Shown: positions 1-7,098, numbered from the stretch's first letter. The stretch is 7,961 nt of DNA from Ferroglobus sp. (GCA_015520115.1 WAQS01000175.1:1-7961), one strand, 5' to 3'. Notes: generated by a model not told the origin, from the letters alone. A program made the numbers and translations.

Positions 1-427
1 AAATAAATATTCTCGGGGGTGAGATTATGGTGGTCTTTCCGAAAGACTTTAACCACACGCCGCCACTTTCAAAAGCCATAACATAGTCTTCGTACTCGTA
101 TTCTATCCCTCCCATCACAAGAGAATCCGAAAAAATTGTAGTGTTGTTCACAACAACTTCTACATTCAAGAAATTGTTATTACTTATCCCCAAATTTCCG
201 CCGCTTAAAAGGATTCTCAGTTCTTTATTCTGACTCTTACCATAGACGACATTCTCACCAGCGCTTTGGATTTTTCTGAAACCTTGCACCATGCTTTCGA
301 ACCTTACGTTTTCTTTAGACTCACTTACCATCAAATGAACTTTTGTAAATACTGTAGTCGCCGCTATAACCACTATCCCAAATATAAGGATATAACCAAT
401 CATTTCGGAAACCGCTCGATCGCTCAT
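1..427 (-). CDS. Archaeal type IV pilin-like protein, partial (3' end beyond window)
   Basis: This gene is too open-ended to close inside the window: 142 residues are readable from the ATG at 427 and the frame stays open to position 1. The N-terminus reads MSDRAVSEMIGYILIFG and continues as a hydrophobic helix to about residue 29. That is the classic archaeal class III signal: a short charged leader, likely cleavage after Ala5, then AVSE followed by the helix that packs in the filament core. The rest is a beta-rich, polar extracellular part with an NNTT glycosylation-type sequon near residue 94, and a GGVW...SPPRI segment at 122-140. The upstream pilin gene (424-1125) has the matching GGVF...SPPRI, so the two are paralogues. 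Its start overlaps that gene's stop by 4 nt (ATGA), and a GGTGAT ribosome site lies 3 nt before the ATG. It is probably a minor pilin or pseudopilin of the filament encoded by this operon; the exact role is unknown. Confidence 0.85.
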   Translation of the reverse strand, partial: MSDRAVSEMIGYILIFGIVVIAATTVFTKVHLMVSESKENVRFESMVQGFRKIQSAGENVVYGKSQNKELRILLSGGNLGISNNNFLNVEVVVNNTTIFSDSLVMGGIEYEYEDYVMAFESGGVWLKSFGKTTIISPPRIFI

Positions 428-1125
428 GATATCACCACATCTATTGTATATATGTTCAATGTCAAACGATCGAATTCTATCTCAACTTTAACTCCGTTGT
501 TTAATTCTGTTACATTCCCAATAGCTTCAAAAAATTGTTTCCAGGTATTTATGTGGTCCGTATAGACTTCCAATATCAAAGTACCGTTTGAAAACTCGTA
601 CTTTTGGGTTGAGTTAAACTTCATTACAATGCTCGCAAAGCTTGATAAAGTCCCGCCCACCGAACCTTCTCCTTGTAATTTGAAAATTGCAAAACTTAAA
701 TTGCCATCTTTTTTATAGATTCTTGGGGGAGAGTACACTAAATCACCAAATACACCCCCATTCTCTATTGAAACCATATAGTCAGAAGACACGAACTCTA
801 TTTTTCCCAAATCTTCGTTTAGCCGATAAACGATACCACTGGAGTTTGTTACAGTTATGTTAACGACAAATCCTCCTTTAATACGAATAGATCCTCCAGA
901 AAAGGATATTTTGTTTTTAACTACTGGAGAGACATCAGTAGAGACTTTAGACAATTGTTCGCTCAAATATACGAATTGTGAAAGTACATTTCTTTCTTTT
1001 ATCGATTCTTTACTCATGTTTATTATTGGAATGCCGTACAAGAGGATCACAGAGATCGTTATTGATATCATTCCAATTAGAAGTATAGTGTCAAGAACCT
1101 CACTCACACCTCGGTCACTCATCAT
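424..1125 (-). CDS. Archaeal type IV pilin-like protein (RGVSEV class III signal)
   Basis: A 233-residue protein starting MMSDRGVSEVLDTILLIG. The leader ends in Arg-Gly, the usual site for archaeal prepilin peptidase (PibD/FlaK family). VSEV then begins a hydrophobic helix to about residue 34. The Glu two residues into the conserved VSE motif is typical of archaeal pilin N-termini. The mature part is polar and beta-rich, with several Asn-X-Ser/Thr sequons and a GGVF...YSPPRI segment at 123-136 shared with the next gene downstream, which marks a tandem paralogue pair. It begins with a 4-nt ATGA overlap with the VWA gene; two ATGs lie in tandem at 1125 and 1122, and the choice between them is not decided by a strong ribosome site. 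It is likely a structural or minor pilin on the cell surface. No biochemical function can be read beyond that. Confidence 0.88.
   Translation of the reverse strand: MMSDRGVSEVLDTILLIGMISITISVILLYGIPIINMSKESIKERNVLSQFVYLSEQLSKVSTDVSPVVKNKISFSGGSIRIKGGFVVNITVTNSSGIVYRLNEDLGKIEFVSSDYMVSIENGGVFGDLVYSPPRIYKKDGNLSFAIFKLQGEGSVGGTLSSFASIVMKFNSTQKYEFSNGTLILEVYTDHINTWKQFFEAIGNVTELNNGVKVEIEFDRLTLNIYTIDVVIS
431..436 (-). promoter_or_regulatory. Ribosome binding site for the partial pilin gene
   Basis: On the minus strand GGTGAT lies 3 nt before the ATG at 427. It matches the archaeal anti-Shine-Dalgarno complement (GGAGGTGATC) and supports this start, which also overlaps the previous stop as ATGA. Confidence 0.6.
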
Positions 1126-3521
1126 TTTAACACAACCTTTTCCGGACTTAGAGTAGTTACATTGATCCTGGGCACGGGGAAGTATATCGTTTGCTCAGTA
1201 ACCCCCGTAAAAGGCCATGGGAGATATGTAACGTTCGACACTCCATAAACATTTGTGGTGATTTCTCCCTCTCGAGTAGGAACAACGTAAAAACTACCAA
1301 TCCAAGTTTCGTTTATTCTTATACTTGAAAGACTCCATTGGATTATCGTTTGATTGTTAACATAACTAACGTTAGCGTTCTGAGGTTGTTCGATGAGAGA
1401 TACGTACTGAGTTAGAACATCAGTAACAGTTACATTTACTGCAGCCTTTTCCTTAAGCTCCTTTGCAATTTGCTCGTAGATGTTAGCCAGGTCTTCAGCA
1501 GTTGCTGCATAATAGTAGTAATTCGGGGATGTTGCTATTTGCTTTAACAAAGTTTCATTCGCATCAGGACCAAAACCGATCGTGTAGATCAGAATTGACT
1601 CGTTGTTTATTGTTGTCTGCTTCGTAATTTCCGCTTCGTTCAAAGCTTCTTGAATCGCCAACCTTTCAGAAACAACACCATCAGACGTTATTGTCGGGTT
1701 TCCGTCGGAAAGGATTATGAGAACTGGGATATTTCCGGGAGTTGTATTTGCAACAAGTTCTTCTCTTGCAACTTTAATACCCCCACCAAGAGGAGTACCT
1801 CCGTAAGCCCACAGGTTGTCTATACTGGAATTAGCCAAATCCGTATTGTTTGTTAAATATTGATCTAATGTAATTCGCGGTATTGATCCGTCCGAACCAT
1901 CACCACCAAAGGATACAACTCCAACTTGATCCGACATTCTCAAAAATCCGTTGAAAGTTTTGGCAGTTATCTTCGCCGCATCGATTTTACCTATATCAAC
2001 CGAAATGGTGTATTCCTGGGAACCATAGGGGAAATCTGCGACCACATAAACCACGTAATTCCCAAAAGCATTTCTAACTTCATAATATTCGCCAGCAGAT
2101 GTTGAGAATGGCCCGACTAAAGAGCCGTCAGGTTCTCTCACCCAGTAGTGCAATTCTTTGCTGCCATTCACTGGTGTGACCTGAATCATTAAATGTTCAA
2201 CTTGCGGAATGCTAAACGAGACGTTTTCGGAGATTGCTGTTAATTCAAATGTATAAGTCGCCACTATTTCACCAGGCAAATACCACCATCCATATATTCT
2301 CCCATTTTTCTCGATTTCAACCGTAACGGTATCACTCCCCAAGGGATAATCTGCCACAACCGCTATACTCCAGTTCCCCTCAACTGGGTTTCTAACGTAA
2401 TACAGCTCACCATTAGTTATGGAATACTGCGCTCTTGCAAAATCTCCATCCGGAGATTTTACCCAGAGATCTATGTCCTTACCCCCCGATGTATACGCTC
2501 TGACTATTAAAGTGGAGAAAGTGCTGTCGACATAGATGTCACCATCCCACTTTATTGGAGTGACCACTCCACTTGATGATTTGTAGAGTGTATAACCATT
2601 TAAACCGTAATAATCTGGGTCCATACTTCCAGAAACATCTATTACATGTACAACACTAATATTTCTTGCTTGTTCAACAATACCTCCTCCTCTCAAATAT
2701 ATTACGATTTTTACTGGTTTCCCTCGCTCCGTTACCTCCGGAATCACAAACTTATCAACGTAAAGATAAGGATTAAGTTCAAGTGCTGGGTCTAAGACTG
2801 TTATGTTTATCGTGCTACTATCAGAGAAACCATAACTATCCCAAACAGTCAACTTTGCTGTGTAATTCCCCGGAGAGGAATACGCATGCTTAACCAATGC
2901 TGCTTGTGGATTGTCCGGATTGTATTCCATAACACCGCTATCTATTCCATCTCCGAATTCCCATTTGAACCATAATCTCCCCTCTCCAAAAGACATAGTC
3001 ATGTCAAATGTCACATTTTCTCCCACATAAACCACAGTGGGATACGCCAAAGCCACTGCAGTGGGTTTTACATGAGAGTATTTAGTATAGACTATCTCGT
3101 GAGCTGGCAATATGCTGAAGGTTGAGCCTACAGGAATTACTTCCAAAGCTATATTGTTTATCGGAACAAAAACTTCTTTTCCAACTTTATCCGAAGATAT
3201 TTTTAAGACATAATCTCCATTCACCTGAGTGAATTCTACTTTAAAATCGTATTTACCAACCGTGTAAGGCATATACACCTTAGCTTTTACCTTTCCATTT
3301 TCTGGAGCGATTAGGGCTATGTCTGTTAATTTTACAGCTATTTGATTACCAACGTCTTGGAATTGATTTTCCATCGTAATAAGGATTGGCGTTCTTTCAA
3401 GCAAATCATTAAGCTGAATTGAGATAAACATTAAAAAGAGAACAAGTATCCCCGCCAAAACCAAATACTCAACAAGGATAGAAACAGCCGCATCAGAGTT
3501 TGACAACTTTTGTCTCCTCAT
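1122..3521 (-). CDS. Membrane-anchored PKD + von Willebrand A surface protein (TadG/PilY1-like pilus adhesin candidate)
   Basis: This 799-residue protein is the largest in the operon. A short leader (MRRQKLSNSD) precedes a pilin-like hydrophobic helix at about 11-35. A beta region to about 145 is followed by a PKD domain at about 150-243, with its WEFGDG turn at 187-192 and the GNYTAKLTVWD strand. The VWA domain begins at about 287 with the metal-site motif DVSGS (Asp295, Ser297, Ser299). It resumes at 513 and supplies the remaining metal-site residues: Thr576 in GGTPLGGG and Asp606 in LSDG. Between the halves, about 301-512, sit two tandem related beta domains resembling PPC (pre-peptidase C-terminal) modules. 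The C-terminal part, about 690-799, is a further beta region. Many Asn-X-Ser/Thr sequons suggest a glycosylated exterior protein. A VWA domain behind a pilin-type anchor resembles bacterial TadG, so I infer a filament-associated adhesin. The start is fixed by GGAGGTG 4 nt upstream, and it overlaps the previous gene by 29 nt. Confidence 0.92.
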   Translation of the reverse strand: MRRQKLSNSDAAVSILVEYLVLAGILVLFLMFISIQLNDLLERTPILITMENQFQDVGNQIAVKLTDIALIAPENGKVKAKVYMPYTVGKYDFKVEFTQVNGDYVLKISSDKVGKEVFVPINNIALEVIPVGSTFSILPAHEIVYTKYSHVKPTAVALAYPTVVYVGENVTFDMTMSFGEGRLWFKWEFGDGIDSGVMEYNPDNPQAALVKHAYSSPGNYTAKLTVWDSYGFSDSSTINITVLDPALELNPYLYVDKFVIPEVTERGKPVKIVIYLRGGGIVEQARNISVVHVIDVSGSMDPDYYGLNGYTLYKSSSGVVTPIKWDGDIYVDSTFSTLIVRAYTSGGKDIDLWVKSPDGDFARAQYSITNGELYYVRNPVEGNWSIAVVADYPLGSDTVTVEIEKNGRIYGWWYLPGEIVATYTFELTAISENVSFSIPQVEHLMIQVTPVNGSKELHYWVREPDGSLVGPFSTSAGEYYEVRNAFGNYVVYVVADFPYGSQEYTISVDIGKIDAAKITAKTFNGFLRMSDQVGVVSFGGDGSDGSIPRITLDQYLTNNTDLANSSIDNLWAYGGTPLGGGIKVAREELVANTTPGNIPVLIILSDGNPTITSDGVVSERLAIQEALNEAEITKQTTINNESILIYTIGFGPDANETLLKQIATSPNYYYYAATAEDLANIYEQIAKELKEKAAVNVTVTDVLTQYVSLIEQPQNANVSYVNNQTIIQWSLSSIRINETWIGSFYVVPTREGEITTNVYGVSNVTYLPWPFTGVTEQTIYFPVPRINVTTLSPEKVVLK
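1986..2534 (-). repeat. Tandem duplicated PPC-like beta domains inserted in the VWA domain
   Basis: Two related segments occur in the VWA protein. Copy 1 covers residues about 330-405 (DNA 2307-2534) and copy 2 about 440-512 (DNA 1986-2204). Both carry, in order, a W-V-K/R-x-PDG turn (DLWVKSPDG and HYWVREPDG), a YYxVRN or YYVRN strand, a GNW/GNY turn and VVADxPxGS near the end. The pattern of an Asp/Glu-rich strand, a PDG turn and an aromatic GN(W/Y) strand resembles PPC domains. Divergence at the protein level implies an old duplication. The family name is an inference from motif shape. Confidence 0.7.
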
Positions 3522-3900
3522 ATTCCACCTCCACGTTACTGAAGATTATTTTAATTTTAAACGAAGTTATCTGCCCTGTTGAATCTTTTTTTATGTCGTA
3601 CACATCAATACTCGCATAAGCACCATGTAAAGCGTAGAGTTTCGCTATTTGCTCATCCAACATTCTCACATAATCTAAAAATGAATCCGGATACCTGTAA
3701 GCGTAATACGTCAATTGCTCAATCACGATAGCTCTTAAATCCCTAATTTCGTTTTTTGGGAAATTCAGCTGAGTTATCGAAGATTCCGTCCCTGCCAGTA
3801 AATTTTGAGAATACACATAGGAGAGTCCAGTAAGCAAGATAGCCACTATTAACGCCATGATGACGATCATTTGACCCCTATTGCAGTTTAGATTCTCCAT
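3493..3900 (-). CDS. Small pilin-like single-TM protein
   Basis: A 135-residue protein beginning MENLNCNRGQMIVIMALIVA. The Arg-Gly at 8-9 followed by a hydrophobic helix (about 11-30) is a class III-type leader, though there is no Glu/Asp at the fifth position after the Gly. The helix is followed by an alpha-helical stretch, about 31-90, rich in charged and Tyr residues, and then a beta hairpin-like C-terminus (FKIKIIFSNVEVEYEE). This layout of one N-terminal helix and a small head resembles minor pseudopilins or TadE/TadF-like proteins. It overlaps the previous gene by 13 nt and the VWA gene by 29 nt. A perfect GGAGGTGA lies 10 nt before its ATG. A family name cannot be given with confidence; a role in priming or assembly of the filament is an inference from context. 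Confidence 0.8.
   Translation of the reverse strand: MENLNCNRGQMIVIMALIVAILLTGLSYVYSQNLLAGTESSITQLNFPKNEIRDLRAIVIEQLTYYAYRYPDSFLDYVRMLDEQIAKLYALHGAYASIDVYDIKKDSTGQITSFKIKIIFSNVEVEYEETKVVKL
3526..3532 (-). promoter_or_regulatory. Strong ribosome binding site for the VWA gene
   Basis: GGAGGTG on the minus strand, 4 nt before the ATG at 3521, is a full match to the archaeal 16S anti-Shine-Dalgarno complement. It lies inside the end of the preceding gene and decides the start of the 799-residue protein. Confidence 0.8.
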
Positions 3901-4421
3901 AGCGTCAACCTCACCTCCAACAAAATCGGTATATCTCTGTTGACACCTTCAACTCCGCTGGATCGAACTCTGAAAGGTGAATCTTCCACAAATTGTCCGT
4001 TTCTGATTACAATATATTTGGACACAACGACAGTGGTAGAGGTTGGTACTTTATTTGTTATGTTGTAAACTTCGATTTTATTACTCGTATAGTTTACAAA
4101 ATAGACTTGAAGATTAAAATCAATATAATCTGGTAAAATTTTTTTGATACTTTTAATTAACTCATCTGGGGTGTACGAATCATTGAGATGTGTTAACGCA
4201 TAATATAAAGTATCTTCCGCTTGAGTATCCATGCTTAAAACCCTCAGAGCATCTTCACCGTACTGCTTTATCTGAACAAAAACGATTTCATCGGAAATAG
4301 GGGAGATTATCATAGTACTTTGAAAGAGGAAATACGTAACTCCAAGTATGATTATCGCCGCAATTACTCCTTCTAATGTAAAAAGTTGAGCATTACCACA
4401 CTGCAACAACGAGTTTTGCAA
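3888..4421 (-). CDS. Pseudopilin-like protein (FTLEG-type signal)
   Basis: The core N-terminal motif is QLFTLEGVIAAIIILGV, closely shaped like the bacterial pseudopilin signal (FTLIE...), with Glu as the fifth residue if cleavage follows the Gln. One hydrophobic helix is followed by a soluble domain of about 140 residues with a helical part and a beta-rich C-terminus. The start is uncertain. The frame is open up to ATGs at 4478 and 4451, but these lie 59-86 nt inside the previous gene and would give long leaders. I prefer the TTG at 4421, which follows a purine-rich GGGGGGAAGA by a few bases and gives a 177-residue protein. TTGs at 4409 and 4406 are also possible. It overlaps the upstream gene by about 29 nt and the downstream one by 13 nt. 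Likely a minor pilin; substrate and partners are unknown. Confidence 0.8.
   Translation of the reverse strand: MQNSLLQCGNAQLFTLEGVIAAIIILGVTYFLFQSTMIISPISDEIVFVQIKQYGEDALRVLSMDTQAEDTLYYALTHLNDSYTPDELIKSIKKILPDYIDFNLQVYFVNYTSNKIEVYNITNKVPTSTTVVVSKYIVIRNGQFVEDSPFRVRSSGVEGVNRDIPILLEVRLTLWRI
3911..3918 (-). promoter_or_regulatory. Strong ribosome binding site for the small pilin-like gene
   Basis: GGAGGTGA on the minus strand, 10 nt before the ATG at 3900, matches eight bases of the anti-Shine-Dalgarno complement. It supports internal re-initiation inside the operon despite the 13-nt gene overlap. Confidence 0.75.
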
Positions 4422-5280
4422 CGATCTTCCCCCCGATAAAATTCCCAGCATTTGTAGCGATAACGTATCCTTTAACATTGTGTACTTGAACGGTCACTTC
4501 AACACTACCTGCTTGCTGATTTACTACATCCGTTATGTCAAAAATGCCAATTGTATCGTTTCCGGTAACGCTTATAATGTTTACATTATTGATATCTATG
4601 TTCATCCAGGGTTCACTGGCAGTTTCATTTGTGTTTCTATCCAATATAACTACCACAAAAGACGAGACTGGTGGAGTAACTGTGAACTTATTCACGGTTG
4701 TACTGGGCGTATCCAGATTACTTGAAATGTCGGCCACGAAAGTAGCATTTTCAAAAGCAACAATTCTCTCATATTTAACCACATTTTTCCAATCTGGAAT
4801 GGGATCACCAATTACCAAGAGCGGTTGAGACTGATTAAGCGAATATCTCGGATTCGAGGAGGTACTTGAGAGTAATTGGAGAGATATATTAAAATTGTAT
4901 TTTCTTGTTGGAGTTTCTAAACCGAGAGCTTTTCTTACAGAATCCTTTCCAGCATTTACGTAGAAGTCCGTTAAAGCATTTACTTTCTTTACATCTATCA
5001 AATTCGCCTCCGAACCCATAAGCCCGGGGCGAACTTCAACACCCTCTTGTAAATAATAATTCTCCCAATCTGTACCATTAGCGGTCCCATTACTCCAGTA
5101 TCCTGGATCTTCAACTAAAAAAGCCGAAATTCTATAAGCAAGTGGGTAGAGTGTCAAATCTTCTCGCTCATATGCAAAAATCGTAGGAACATATTGAACG
5201 ACAAATATGAAACTTAAAAGAAATATCGTTAACCCTACCATTATGTCCAAGCTAAGTTTTCCCGAAACATCTTTTTCCAT
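4393..5280 (-). CDS. First gene of the pilin operon: pilin-like surface protein with conserved LVEDPGY...GL...KV block
   Basis: A 295-residue protein from the ATG at 5280. The N-terminus, MEKDVSGKLSLDIMVGLTIF, has Gly7 followed by KLSLD, placing Asp at the fifth mature position where pilins usually have Glu. A hydrophobic helix runs to about residue 36. Next comes a block at about 49-107: YRISAFLVEDPGYW, then DWEN, a GL, AN, and KVNALTDFY. From memory this block recurs in archaeal pilin-like proteins of euryarchaea, which is family recall and not a search result. The C-terminal half is beta-rich with several sequons. The frame continues upstream to a possible start at 5364, but this would run through the promoter and put 28 non-signal residues before the leader, so I chose 5280. 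A TATA-like box 29 nt before this ATG fits a leaderless transcript heading the operon. Confidence 0.85.
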   Translation of the reverse strand: MEKDVSGKLSLDIMVGLTIFLLSFIFVVQYVPTIFAYEREDLTLYPLAYRISAFLVEDPGYWSNGTANGTDWENYYLQEGVEVRPGLMGSEANLIDVKKVNALTDFYVNAGKDSVRKALGLETPTRKYNFNISLQLLSSTSSNPRYSLNQSQPLLVIGDPIPDWKNVVKYERIVAFENATFVADISSNLDTPSTTVNKFTVTPPVSSFVVVILDRNTNETASEPWMNIDINNVNIISVTGNDTIGIFDITDVVNQQAGSVEVTVQVHNVKGYVIATNAGNFIGGKIVAKLVVAVW

Positions 5281-5303
5281 TACAATAATATTGCGTGTGA
5301 GGA

Positions 5304-5316
5304 CTGTATAAGCTTT
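5304..5316 (-). promoter_or_regulatory. Archaeal promoter (BRE + TATA) for the pilin operon
   Basis: On the minus strand the sequence AAAGCTTATACAG gives a purine-rich BRE-like start followed by a TATA-like core centred near 5309. The core is about 29 nt before the ATG at 5280, so transcription would begin within a few bases of the start codon. This is inferred from spacing and sequence only. Confidence 0.5.
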
Positions 5317-5344
5317 ACTCAAAAACGTGAAATTACAATCAGCT

Positions 5345-5354
5345 AAATTTTTAA
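5345..5354 (+). promoter_or_regulatory. TATA-like promoter element for argC
   Basis: AAATTTTTAA is centred about 27 nt before the argC ATG at 5377, the spacing expected for a leaderless archaeal transcript. No ribosome site precedes this ATG, which is consistent. The element shares the 96-bp divergent gap with the pilin operon promoter, so the two could be read in opposite directions from neighbouring sites. Confidence 0.5.
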
Positions 5355-5376
5355 CCACGCACAAGCTTCTAAAAGC

Positions 5377-6384
5377 ATGGACTCAATAAAAATCGGCATC
5401 GTAGGAGGGACAGGCTACACCGGAGGAGAACTTCTGAGAATTCTTGCAACGCATCCGAAAGCTGAAGTCGTGGCTGTAAGCTCAAGGAAAGACGAGGGAA
5501 AGAAAATCTACGAAGTGCATCCCCATTTAAAGGGTTTTTACGATGTCGAATTCGTTTTGCCTGAGCTTAAAAACTTCGAAGATTGCAATGTCGTTTTCAC
5601 AGCCGTTCCCCACGGAGAGGCGATGAAGTACGTCCCCCAGTTTCTGGAGGTAGGAATCAAAGTAATAGACCTCTCGGCAGATTACAGGTTGAAGAAGGAG
5701 GTTTACGAGGAAGTCTATGGTAAAAAGCACGAGGCTTACTTCGAAGCTGTCTACGGACTGACAGAGCTGCACAGGGAAGAGATAAAGAAAGCAAATCTTG
5801 TCGCTAATCCCGGATGCTATCCGACAGGAGCGATTTTAGCTGCTGCTCCATTAGCTGAAAAGGAGCTGATAGAAAGAGTAATCTTCGATTCCAAGAGTGG
5901 TATAACCGGAGCTGGAGCTTCGCCAACGGATTTCACGCATTATCCAAACCTTCACGAGTCGATAGTCCCCTACAAAATCACCGAGCACAGGCACTATTAC
6001 GAAATACTTCAGGAGCTAAAAGCTCTGCAGGAAGACATCAGGATCTCCTTCACTCCGCAGGTTTTCCCGGGATCGAGGGGAATTTTAACTAACGCTCACA
6101 TTTTCCTGCGAGGAGATCTCGAAGAGGAGGAAATTAAGAGGATATACGAGAAGTTCTACAAAGGCTGCAAATTCATAAGATTTCAGGAGAGCGTAAAGCT
6201 TATTTACGTTAGGGGAAGCAACTTCTGCGACATATCGATTCACAAAGGAAAGGACAGAGCGGTGATAATTTCGGCTATAGACAACCTCGTGAAGGGAGCA
6301 AGTGGCCAAGCAGTTCAGAACATGAACGTCATGTTCGGACTGAAGGAGGATGAAGGTTTAAATTACCCTCCACTGTTCCCATGA
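5377..6384 (+). CDS. argC: N-acetyl-gamma-glutamyl-phosphate reductase
   Basis: ArgC carries out the NADPH-dependent reduction of N-acetyl-glutamyl-5-phosphate to the semialdehyde, the third step of arginine (ornithine) synthesis in the cytoplasm. The 335-residue length is normal. The N-terminus holds the dinucleotide-binding GIVGGTGYTGGELLR (7-21). The catalytic cysteine is Cys147 in NPGCYPTG, and the conserved His region is ITEHRHYY (201-208). FTPQVFPGSRGI (225-236), NLVKGASGQAVQNMN (303-317) and the terminal PPLFP are all standard. A LysY-type enzyme acting on LysW-bound substrates is the main alternative; no LysW-like gene is seen, so I keep ArgC. The ATG at 5377 has a TATA-like box upstream and no ribosome site, suggesting a leaderless mRNA. 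The stop overlaps the next gene as ATGA, making a two-gene operon. No oddity is seen in the catalytic residues. Confidence 0.96.
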   Translation: MDSIKIGIVGGTGYTGGELLRILATHPKAEVVAVSSRKDEGKKIYEVHPHLKGFYDVEFVLPELKNFEDCNVVFTAVPHGEAMKYVPQFLEVGIKVIDLSADYRLKKEVYEEVYGKKHEAYFEAVYGLTELHREEIKKANLVANPGCYPTGAILAAAPLAEKELIERVIFDSKSGITGAGASPTDFTHYPNLHESIVPYKITEHRHYYEILQELKALQEDIRISFTPQVFPGSRGILTNAHIFLRGDLEEEEIKRIYEKFYKGCKFIRFQESVKLIYVRGSNFCDISIHKGKDRAVIISAIDNLVKGASGQAVQNMNVMFGLKEDEGLNYPPLFP

Positions 6385-7098
6385 GGGGCGAAGACGCTTT
6401 AAAGGAGATAGCTAAAAGAAAGCTACTCTCCGGAAAAGATCTCGTGAAGAGAGTCATTGAGTGCGAAGAAGCTCCGGAACTTATAGTAAAGCTTGCCGAC
6501 GAACTTGATGAAATCAGCGACGGCTGGTTTTCCGTTCACGCAATCTTCATACTCTCGATAATCGGAAACGATAGAGCTTTCGAAGCTCTGAAGCACATAG
6601 CAACAACAAGAGACCTCGGAGACTTTACTATCGAGGATTTGCCTTACTTGTTCGCGAGGTTCGAGGGAAAAAACGGGTGAACTGAGGAAGATCGTAGAAA
6701 ACGAGAATTTCGACGTTTTCGTAAGACTCGCGGCTTTCAAGGCTTTAATGCATTTAAGTAGGGAAGACGCCGAGATCGTTGCGGAAAAACTCCTTGAAGA
6801 GGTAAAAGAGAAAAAGGATGAAAGCTGCGTTTTTCTGATGTACATCTCGATTCTCGGAGGGAAGTTCAGAGAGGAGAGTTTGAAGCTCGCCGAGGATTGC
6901 AAAATTCACCCCGAAGATCTTCTAACTGAACTCGATCTCAGACTCGAAGATCCGTGGGAACACTTCAGCCCCGAAAACCTTCTGAGGCTTTACAAAATCA
7001 ACTACGGAAAGCTAAACATCGATAAATACGCTCCGTGTTTTTGCGGCTCTGGAAAAAAGTTCAAGTTCTGCTGTTACGAAGTCTGGAAGGGAATATAA
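6381..7098 (+). pseudogene. DUF1186-like / SEC-C motif protein gene, interrupted by a +1 frameshift
   Basis: Two open segments in different frames make one gene. The first runs from the ATG at 6381 (4-nt overlap with argC) to a TGA at 6678-6680. The second is open from before 6661 to the TAA at 7096-7098. The junction is a run of six A at 6668-6673; taking one A away joins FEGKTGELRK in frame and gives 238 residues. The N-terminal part is a helical repeat-like region, including DGWFSVHAIFIL and TIEDLPYLFARFEG, that resembles DUF1186. The C-terminus is a SEC-C zinc motif, CFCGSGKKFKFCC (restored Cys219, 221, 230, 231). SEC-C motifs bind Zn and occur in SecA and in many accessory proteins. The biological role is unknown. 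Both halves are well conserved in sense, so a recent mutation, a sequencing error in the homopolymer or a programmed shift are all possible. Confidence 0.8.

Noticed and set aside
266..565. Open frame on the plus strand over the two pilin genes
   Set aside because: It is antisense to two well-supported overlapping genes, has no recognisable domain and no ribosome site; similar antisense frames at 857-1156, 1650-1856, 4480-4828, 5527-5772, 6085-6309 and 6423-6902 are rejected for the same reason.
5281..5364. Longer N-terminus for the lead pilin gene from 5364
   Set aside because: It would cover the TATA-like element and put 28 extra residues before an otherwise normal prepilin leader.
5364..5376. 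Short inverted repeat GCTT...AAGC just before argC as an operator
   Set aside because: A 4-bp stem is expected by chance in A/T-rich DNA and no known arginine operator pattern is visible.
6748..7098. Separate small SEC-C gene starting at the ATG at 6748
   Set aside because: The same frame carries sensible protein (ELRKIVENENFDVFVRLAAF) before this ATG, continuing the upstream half, so a frameshifted single gene explains it better.
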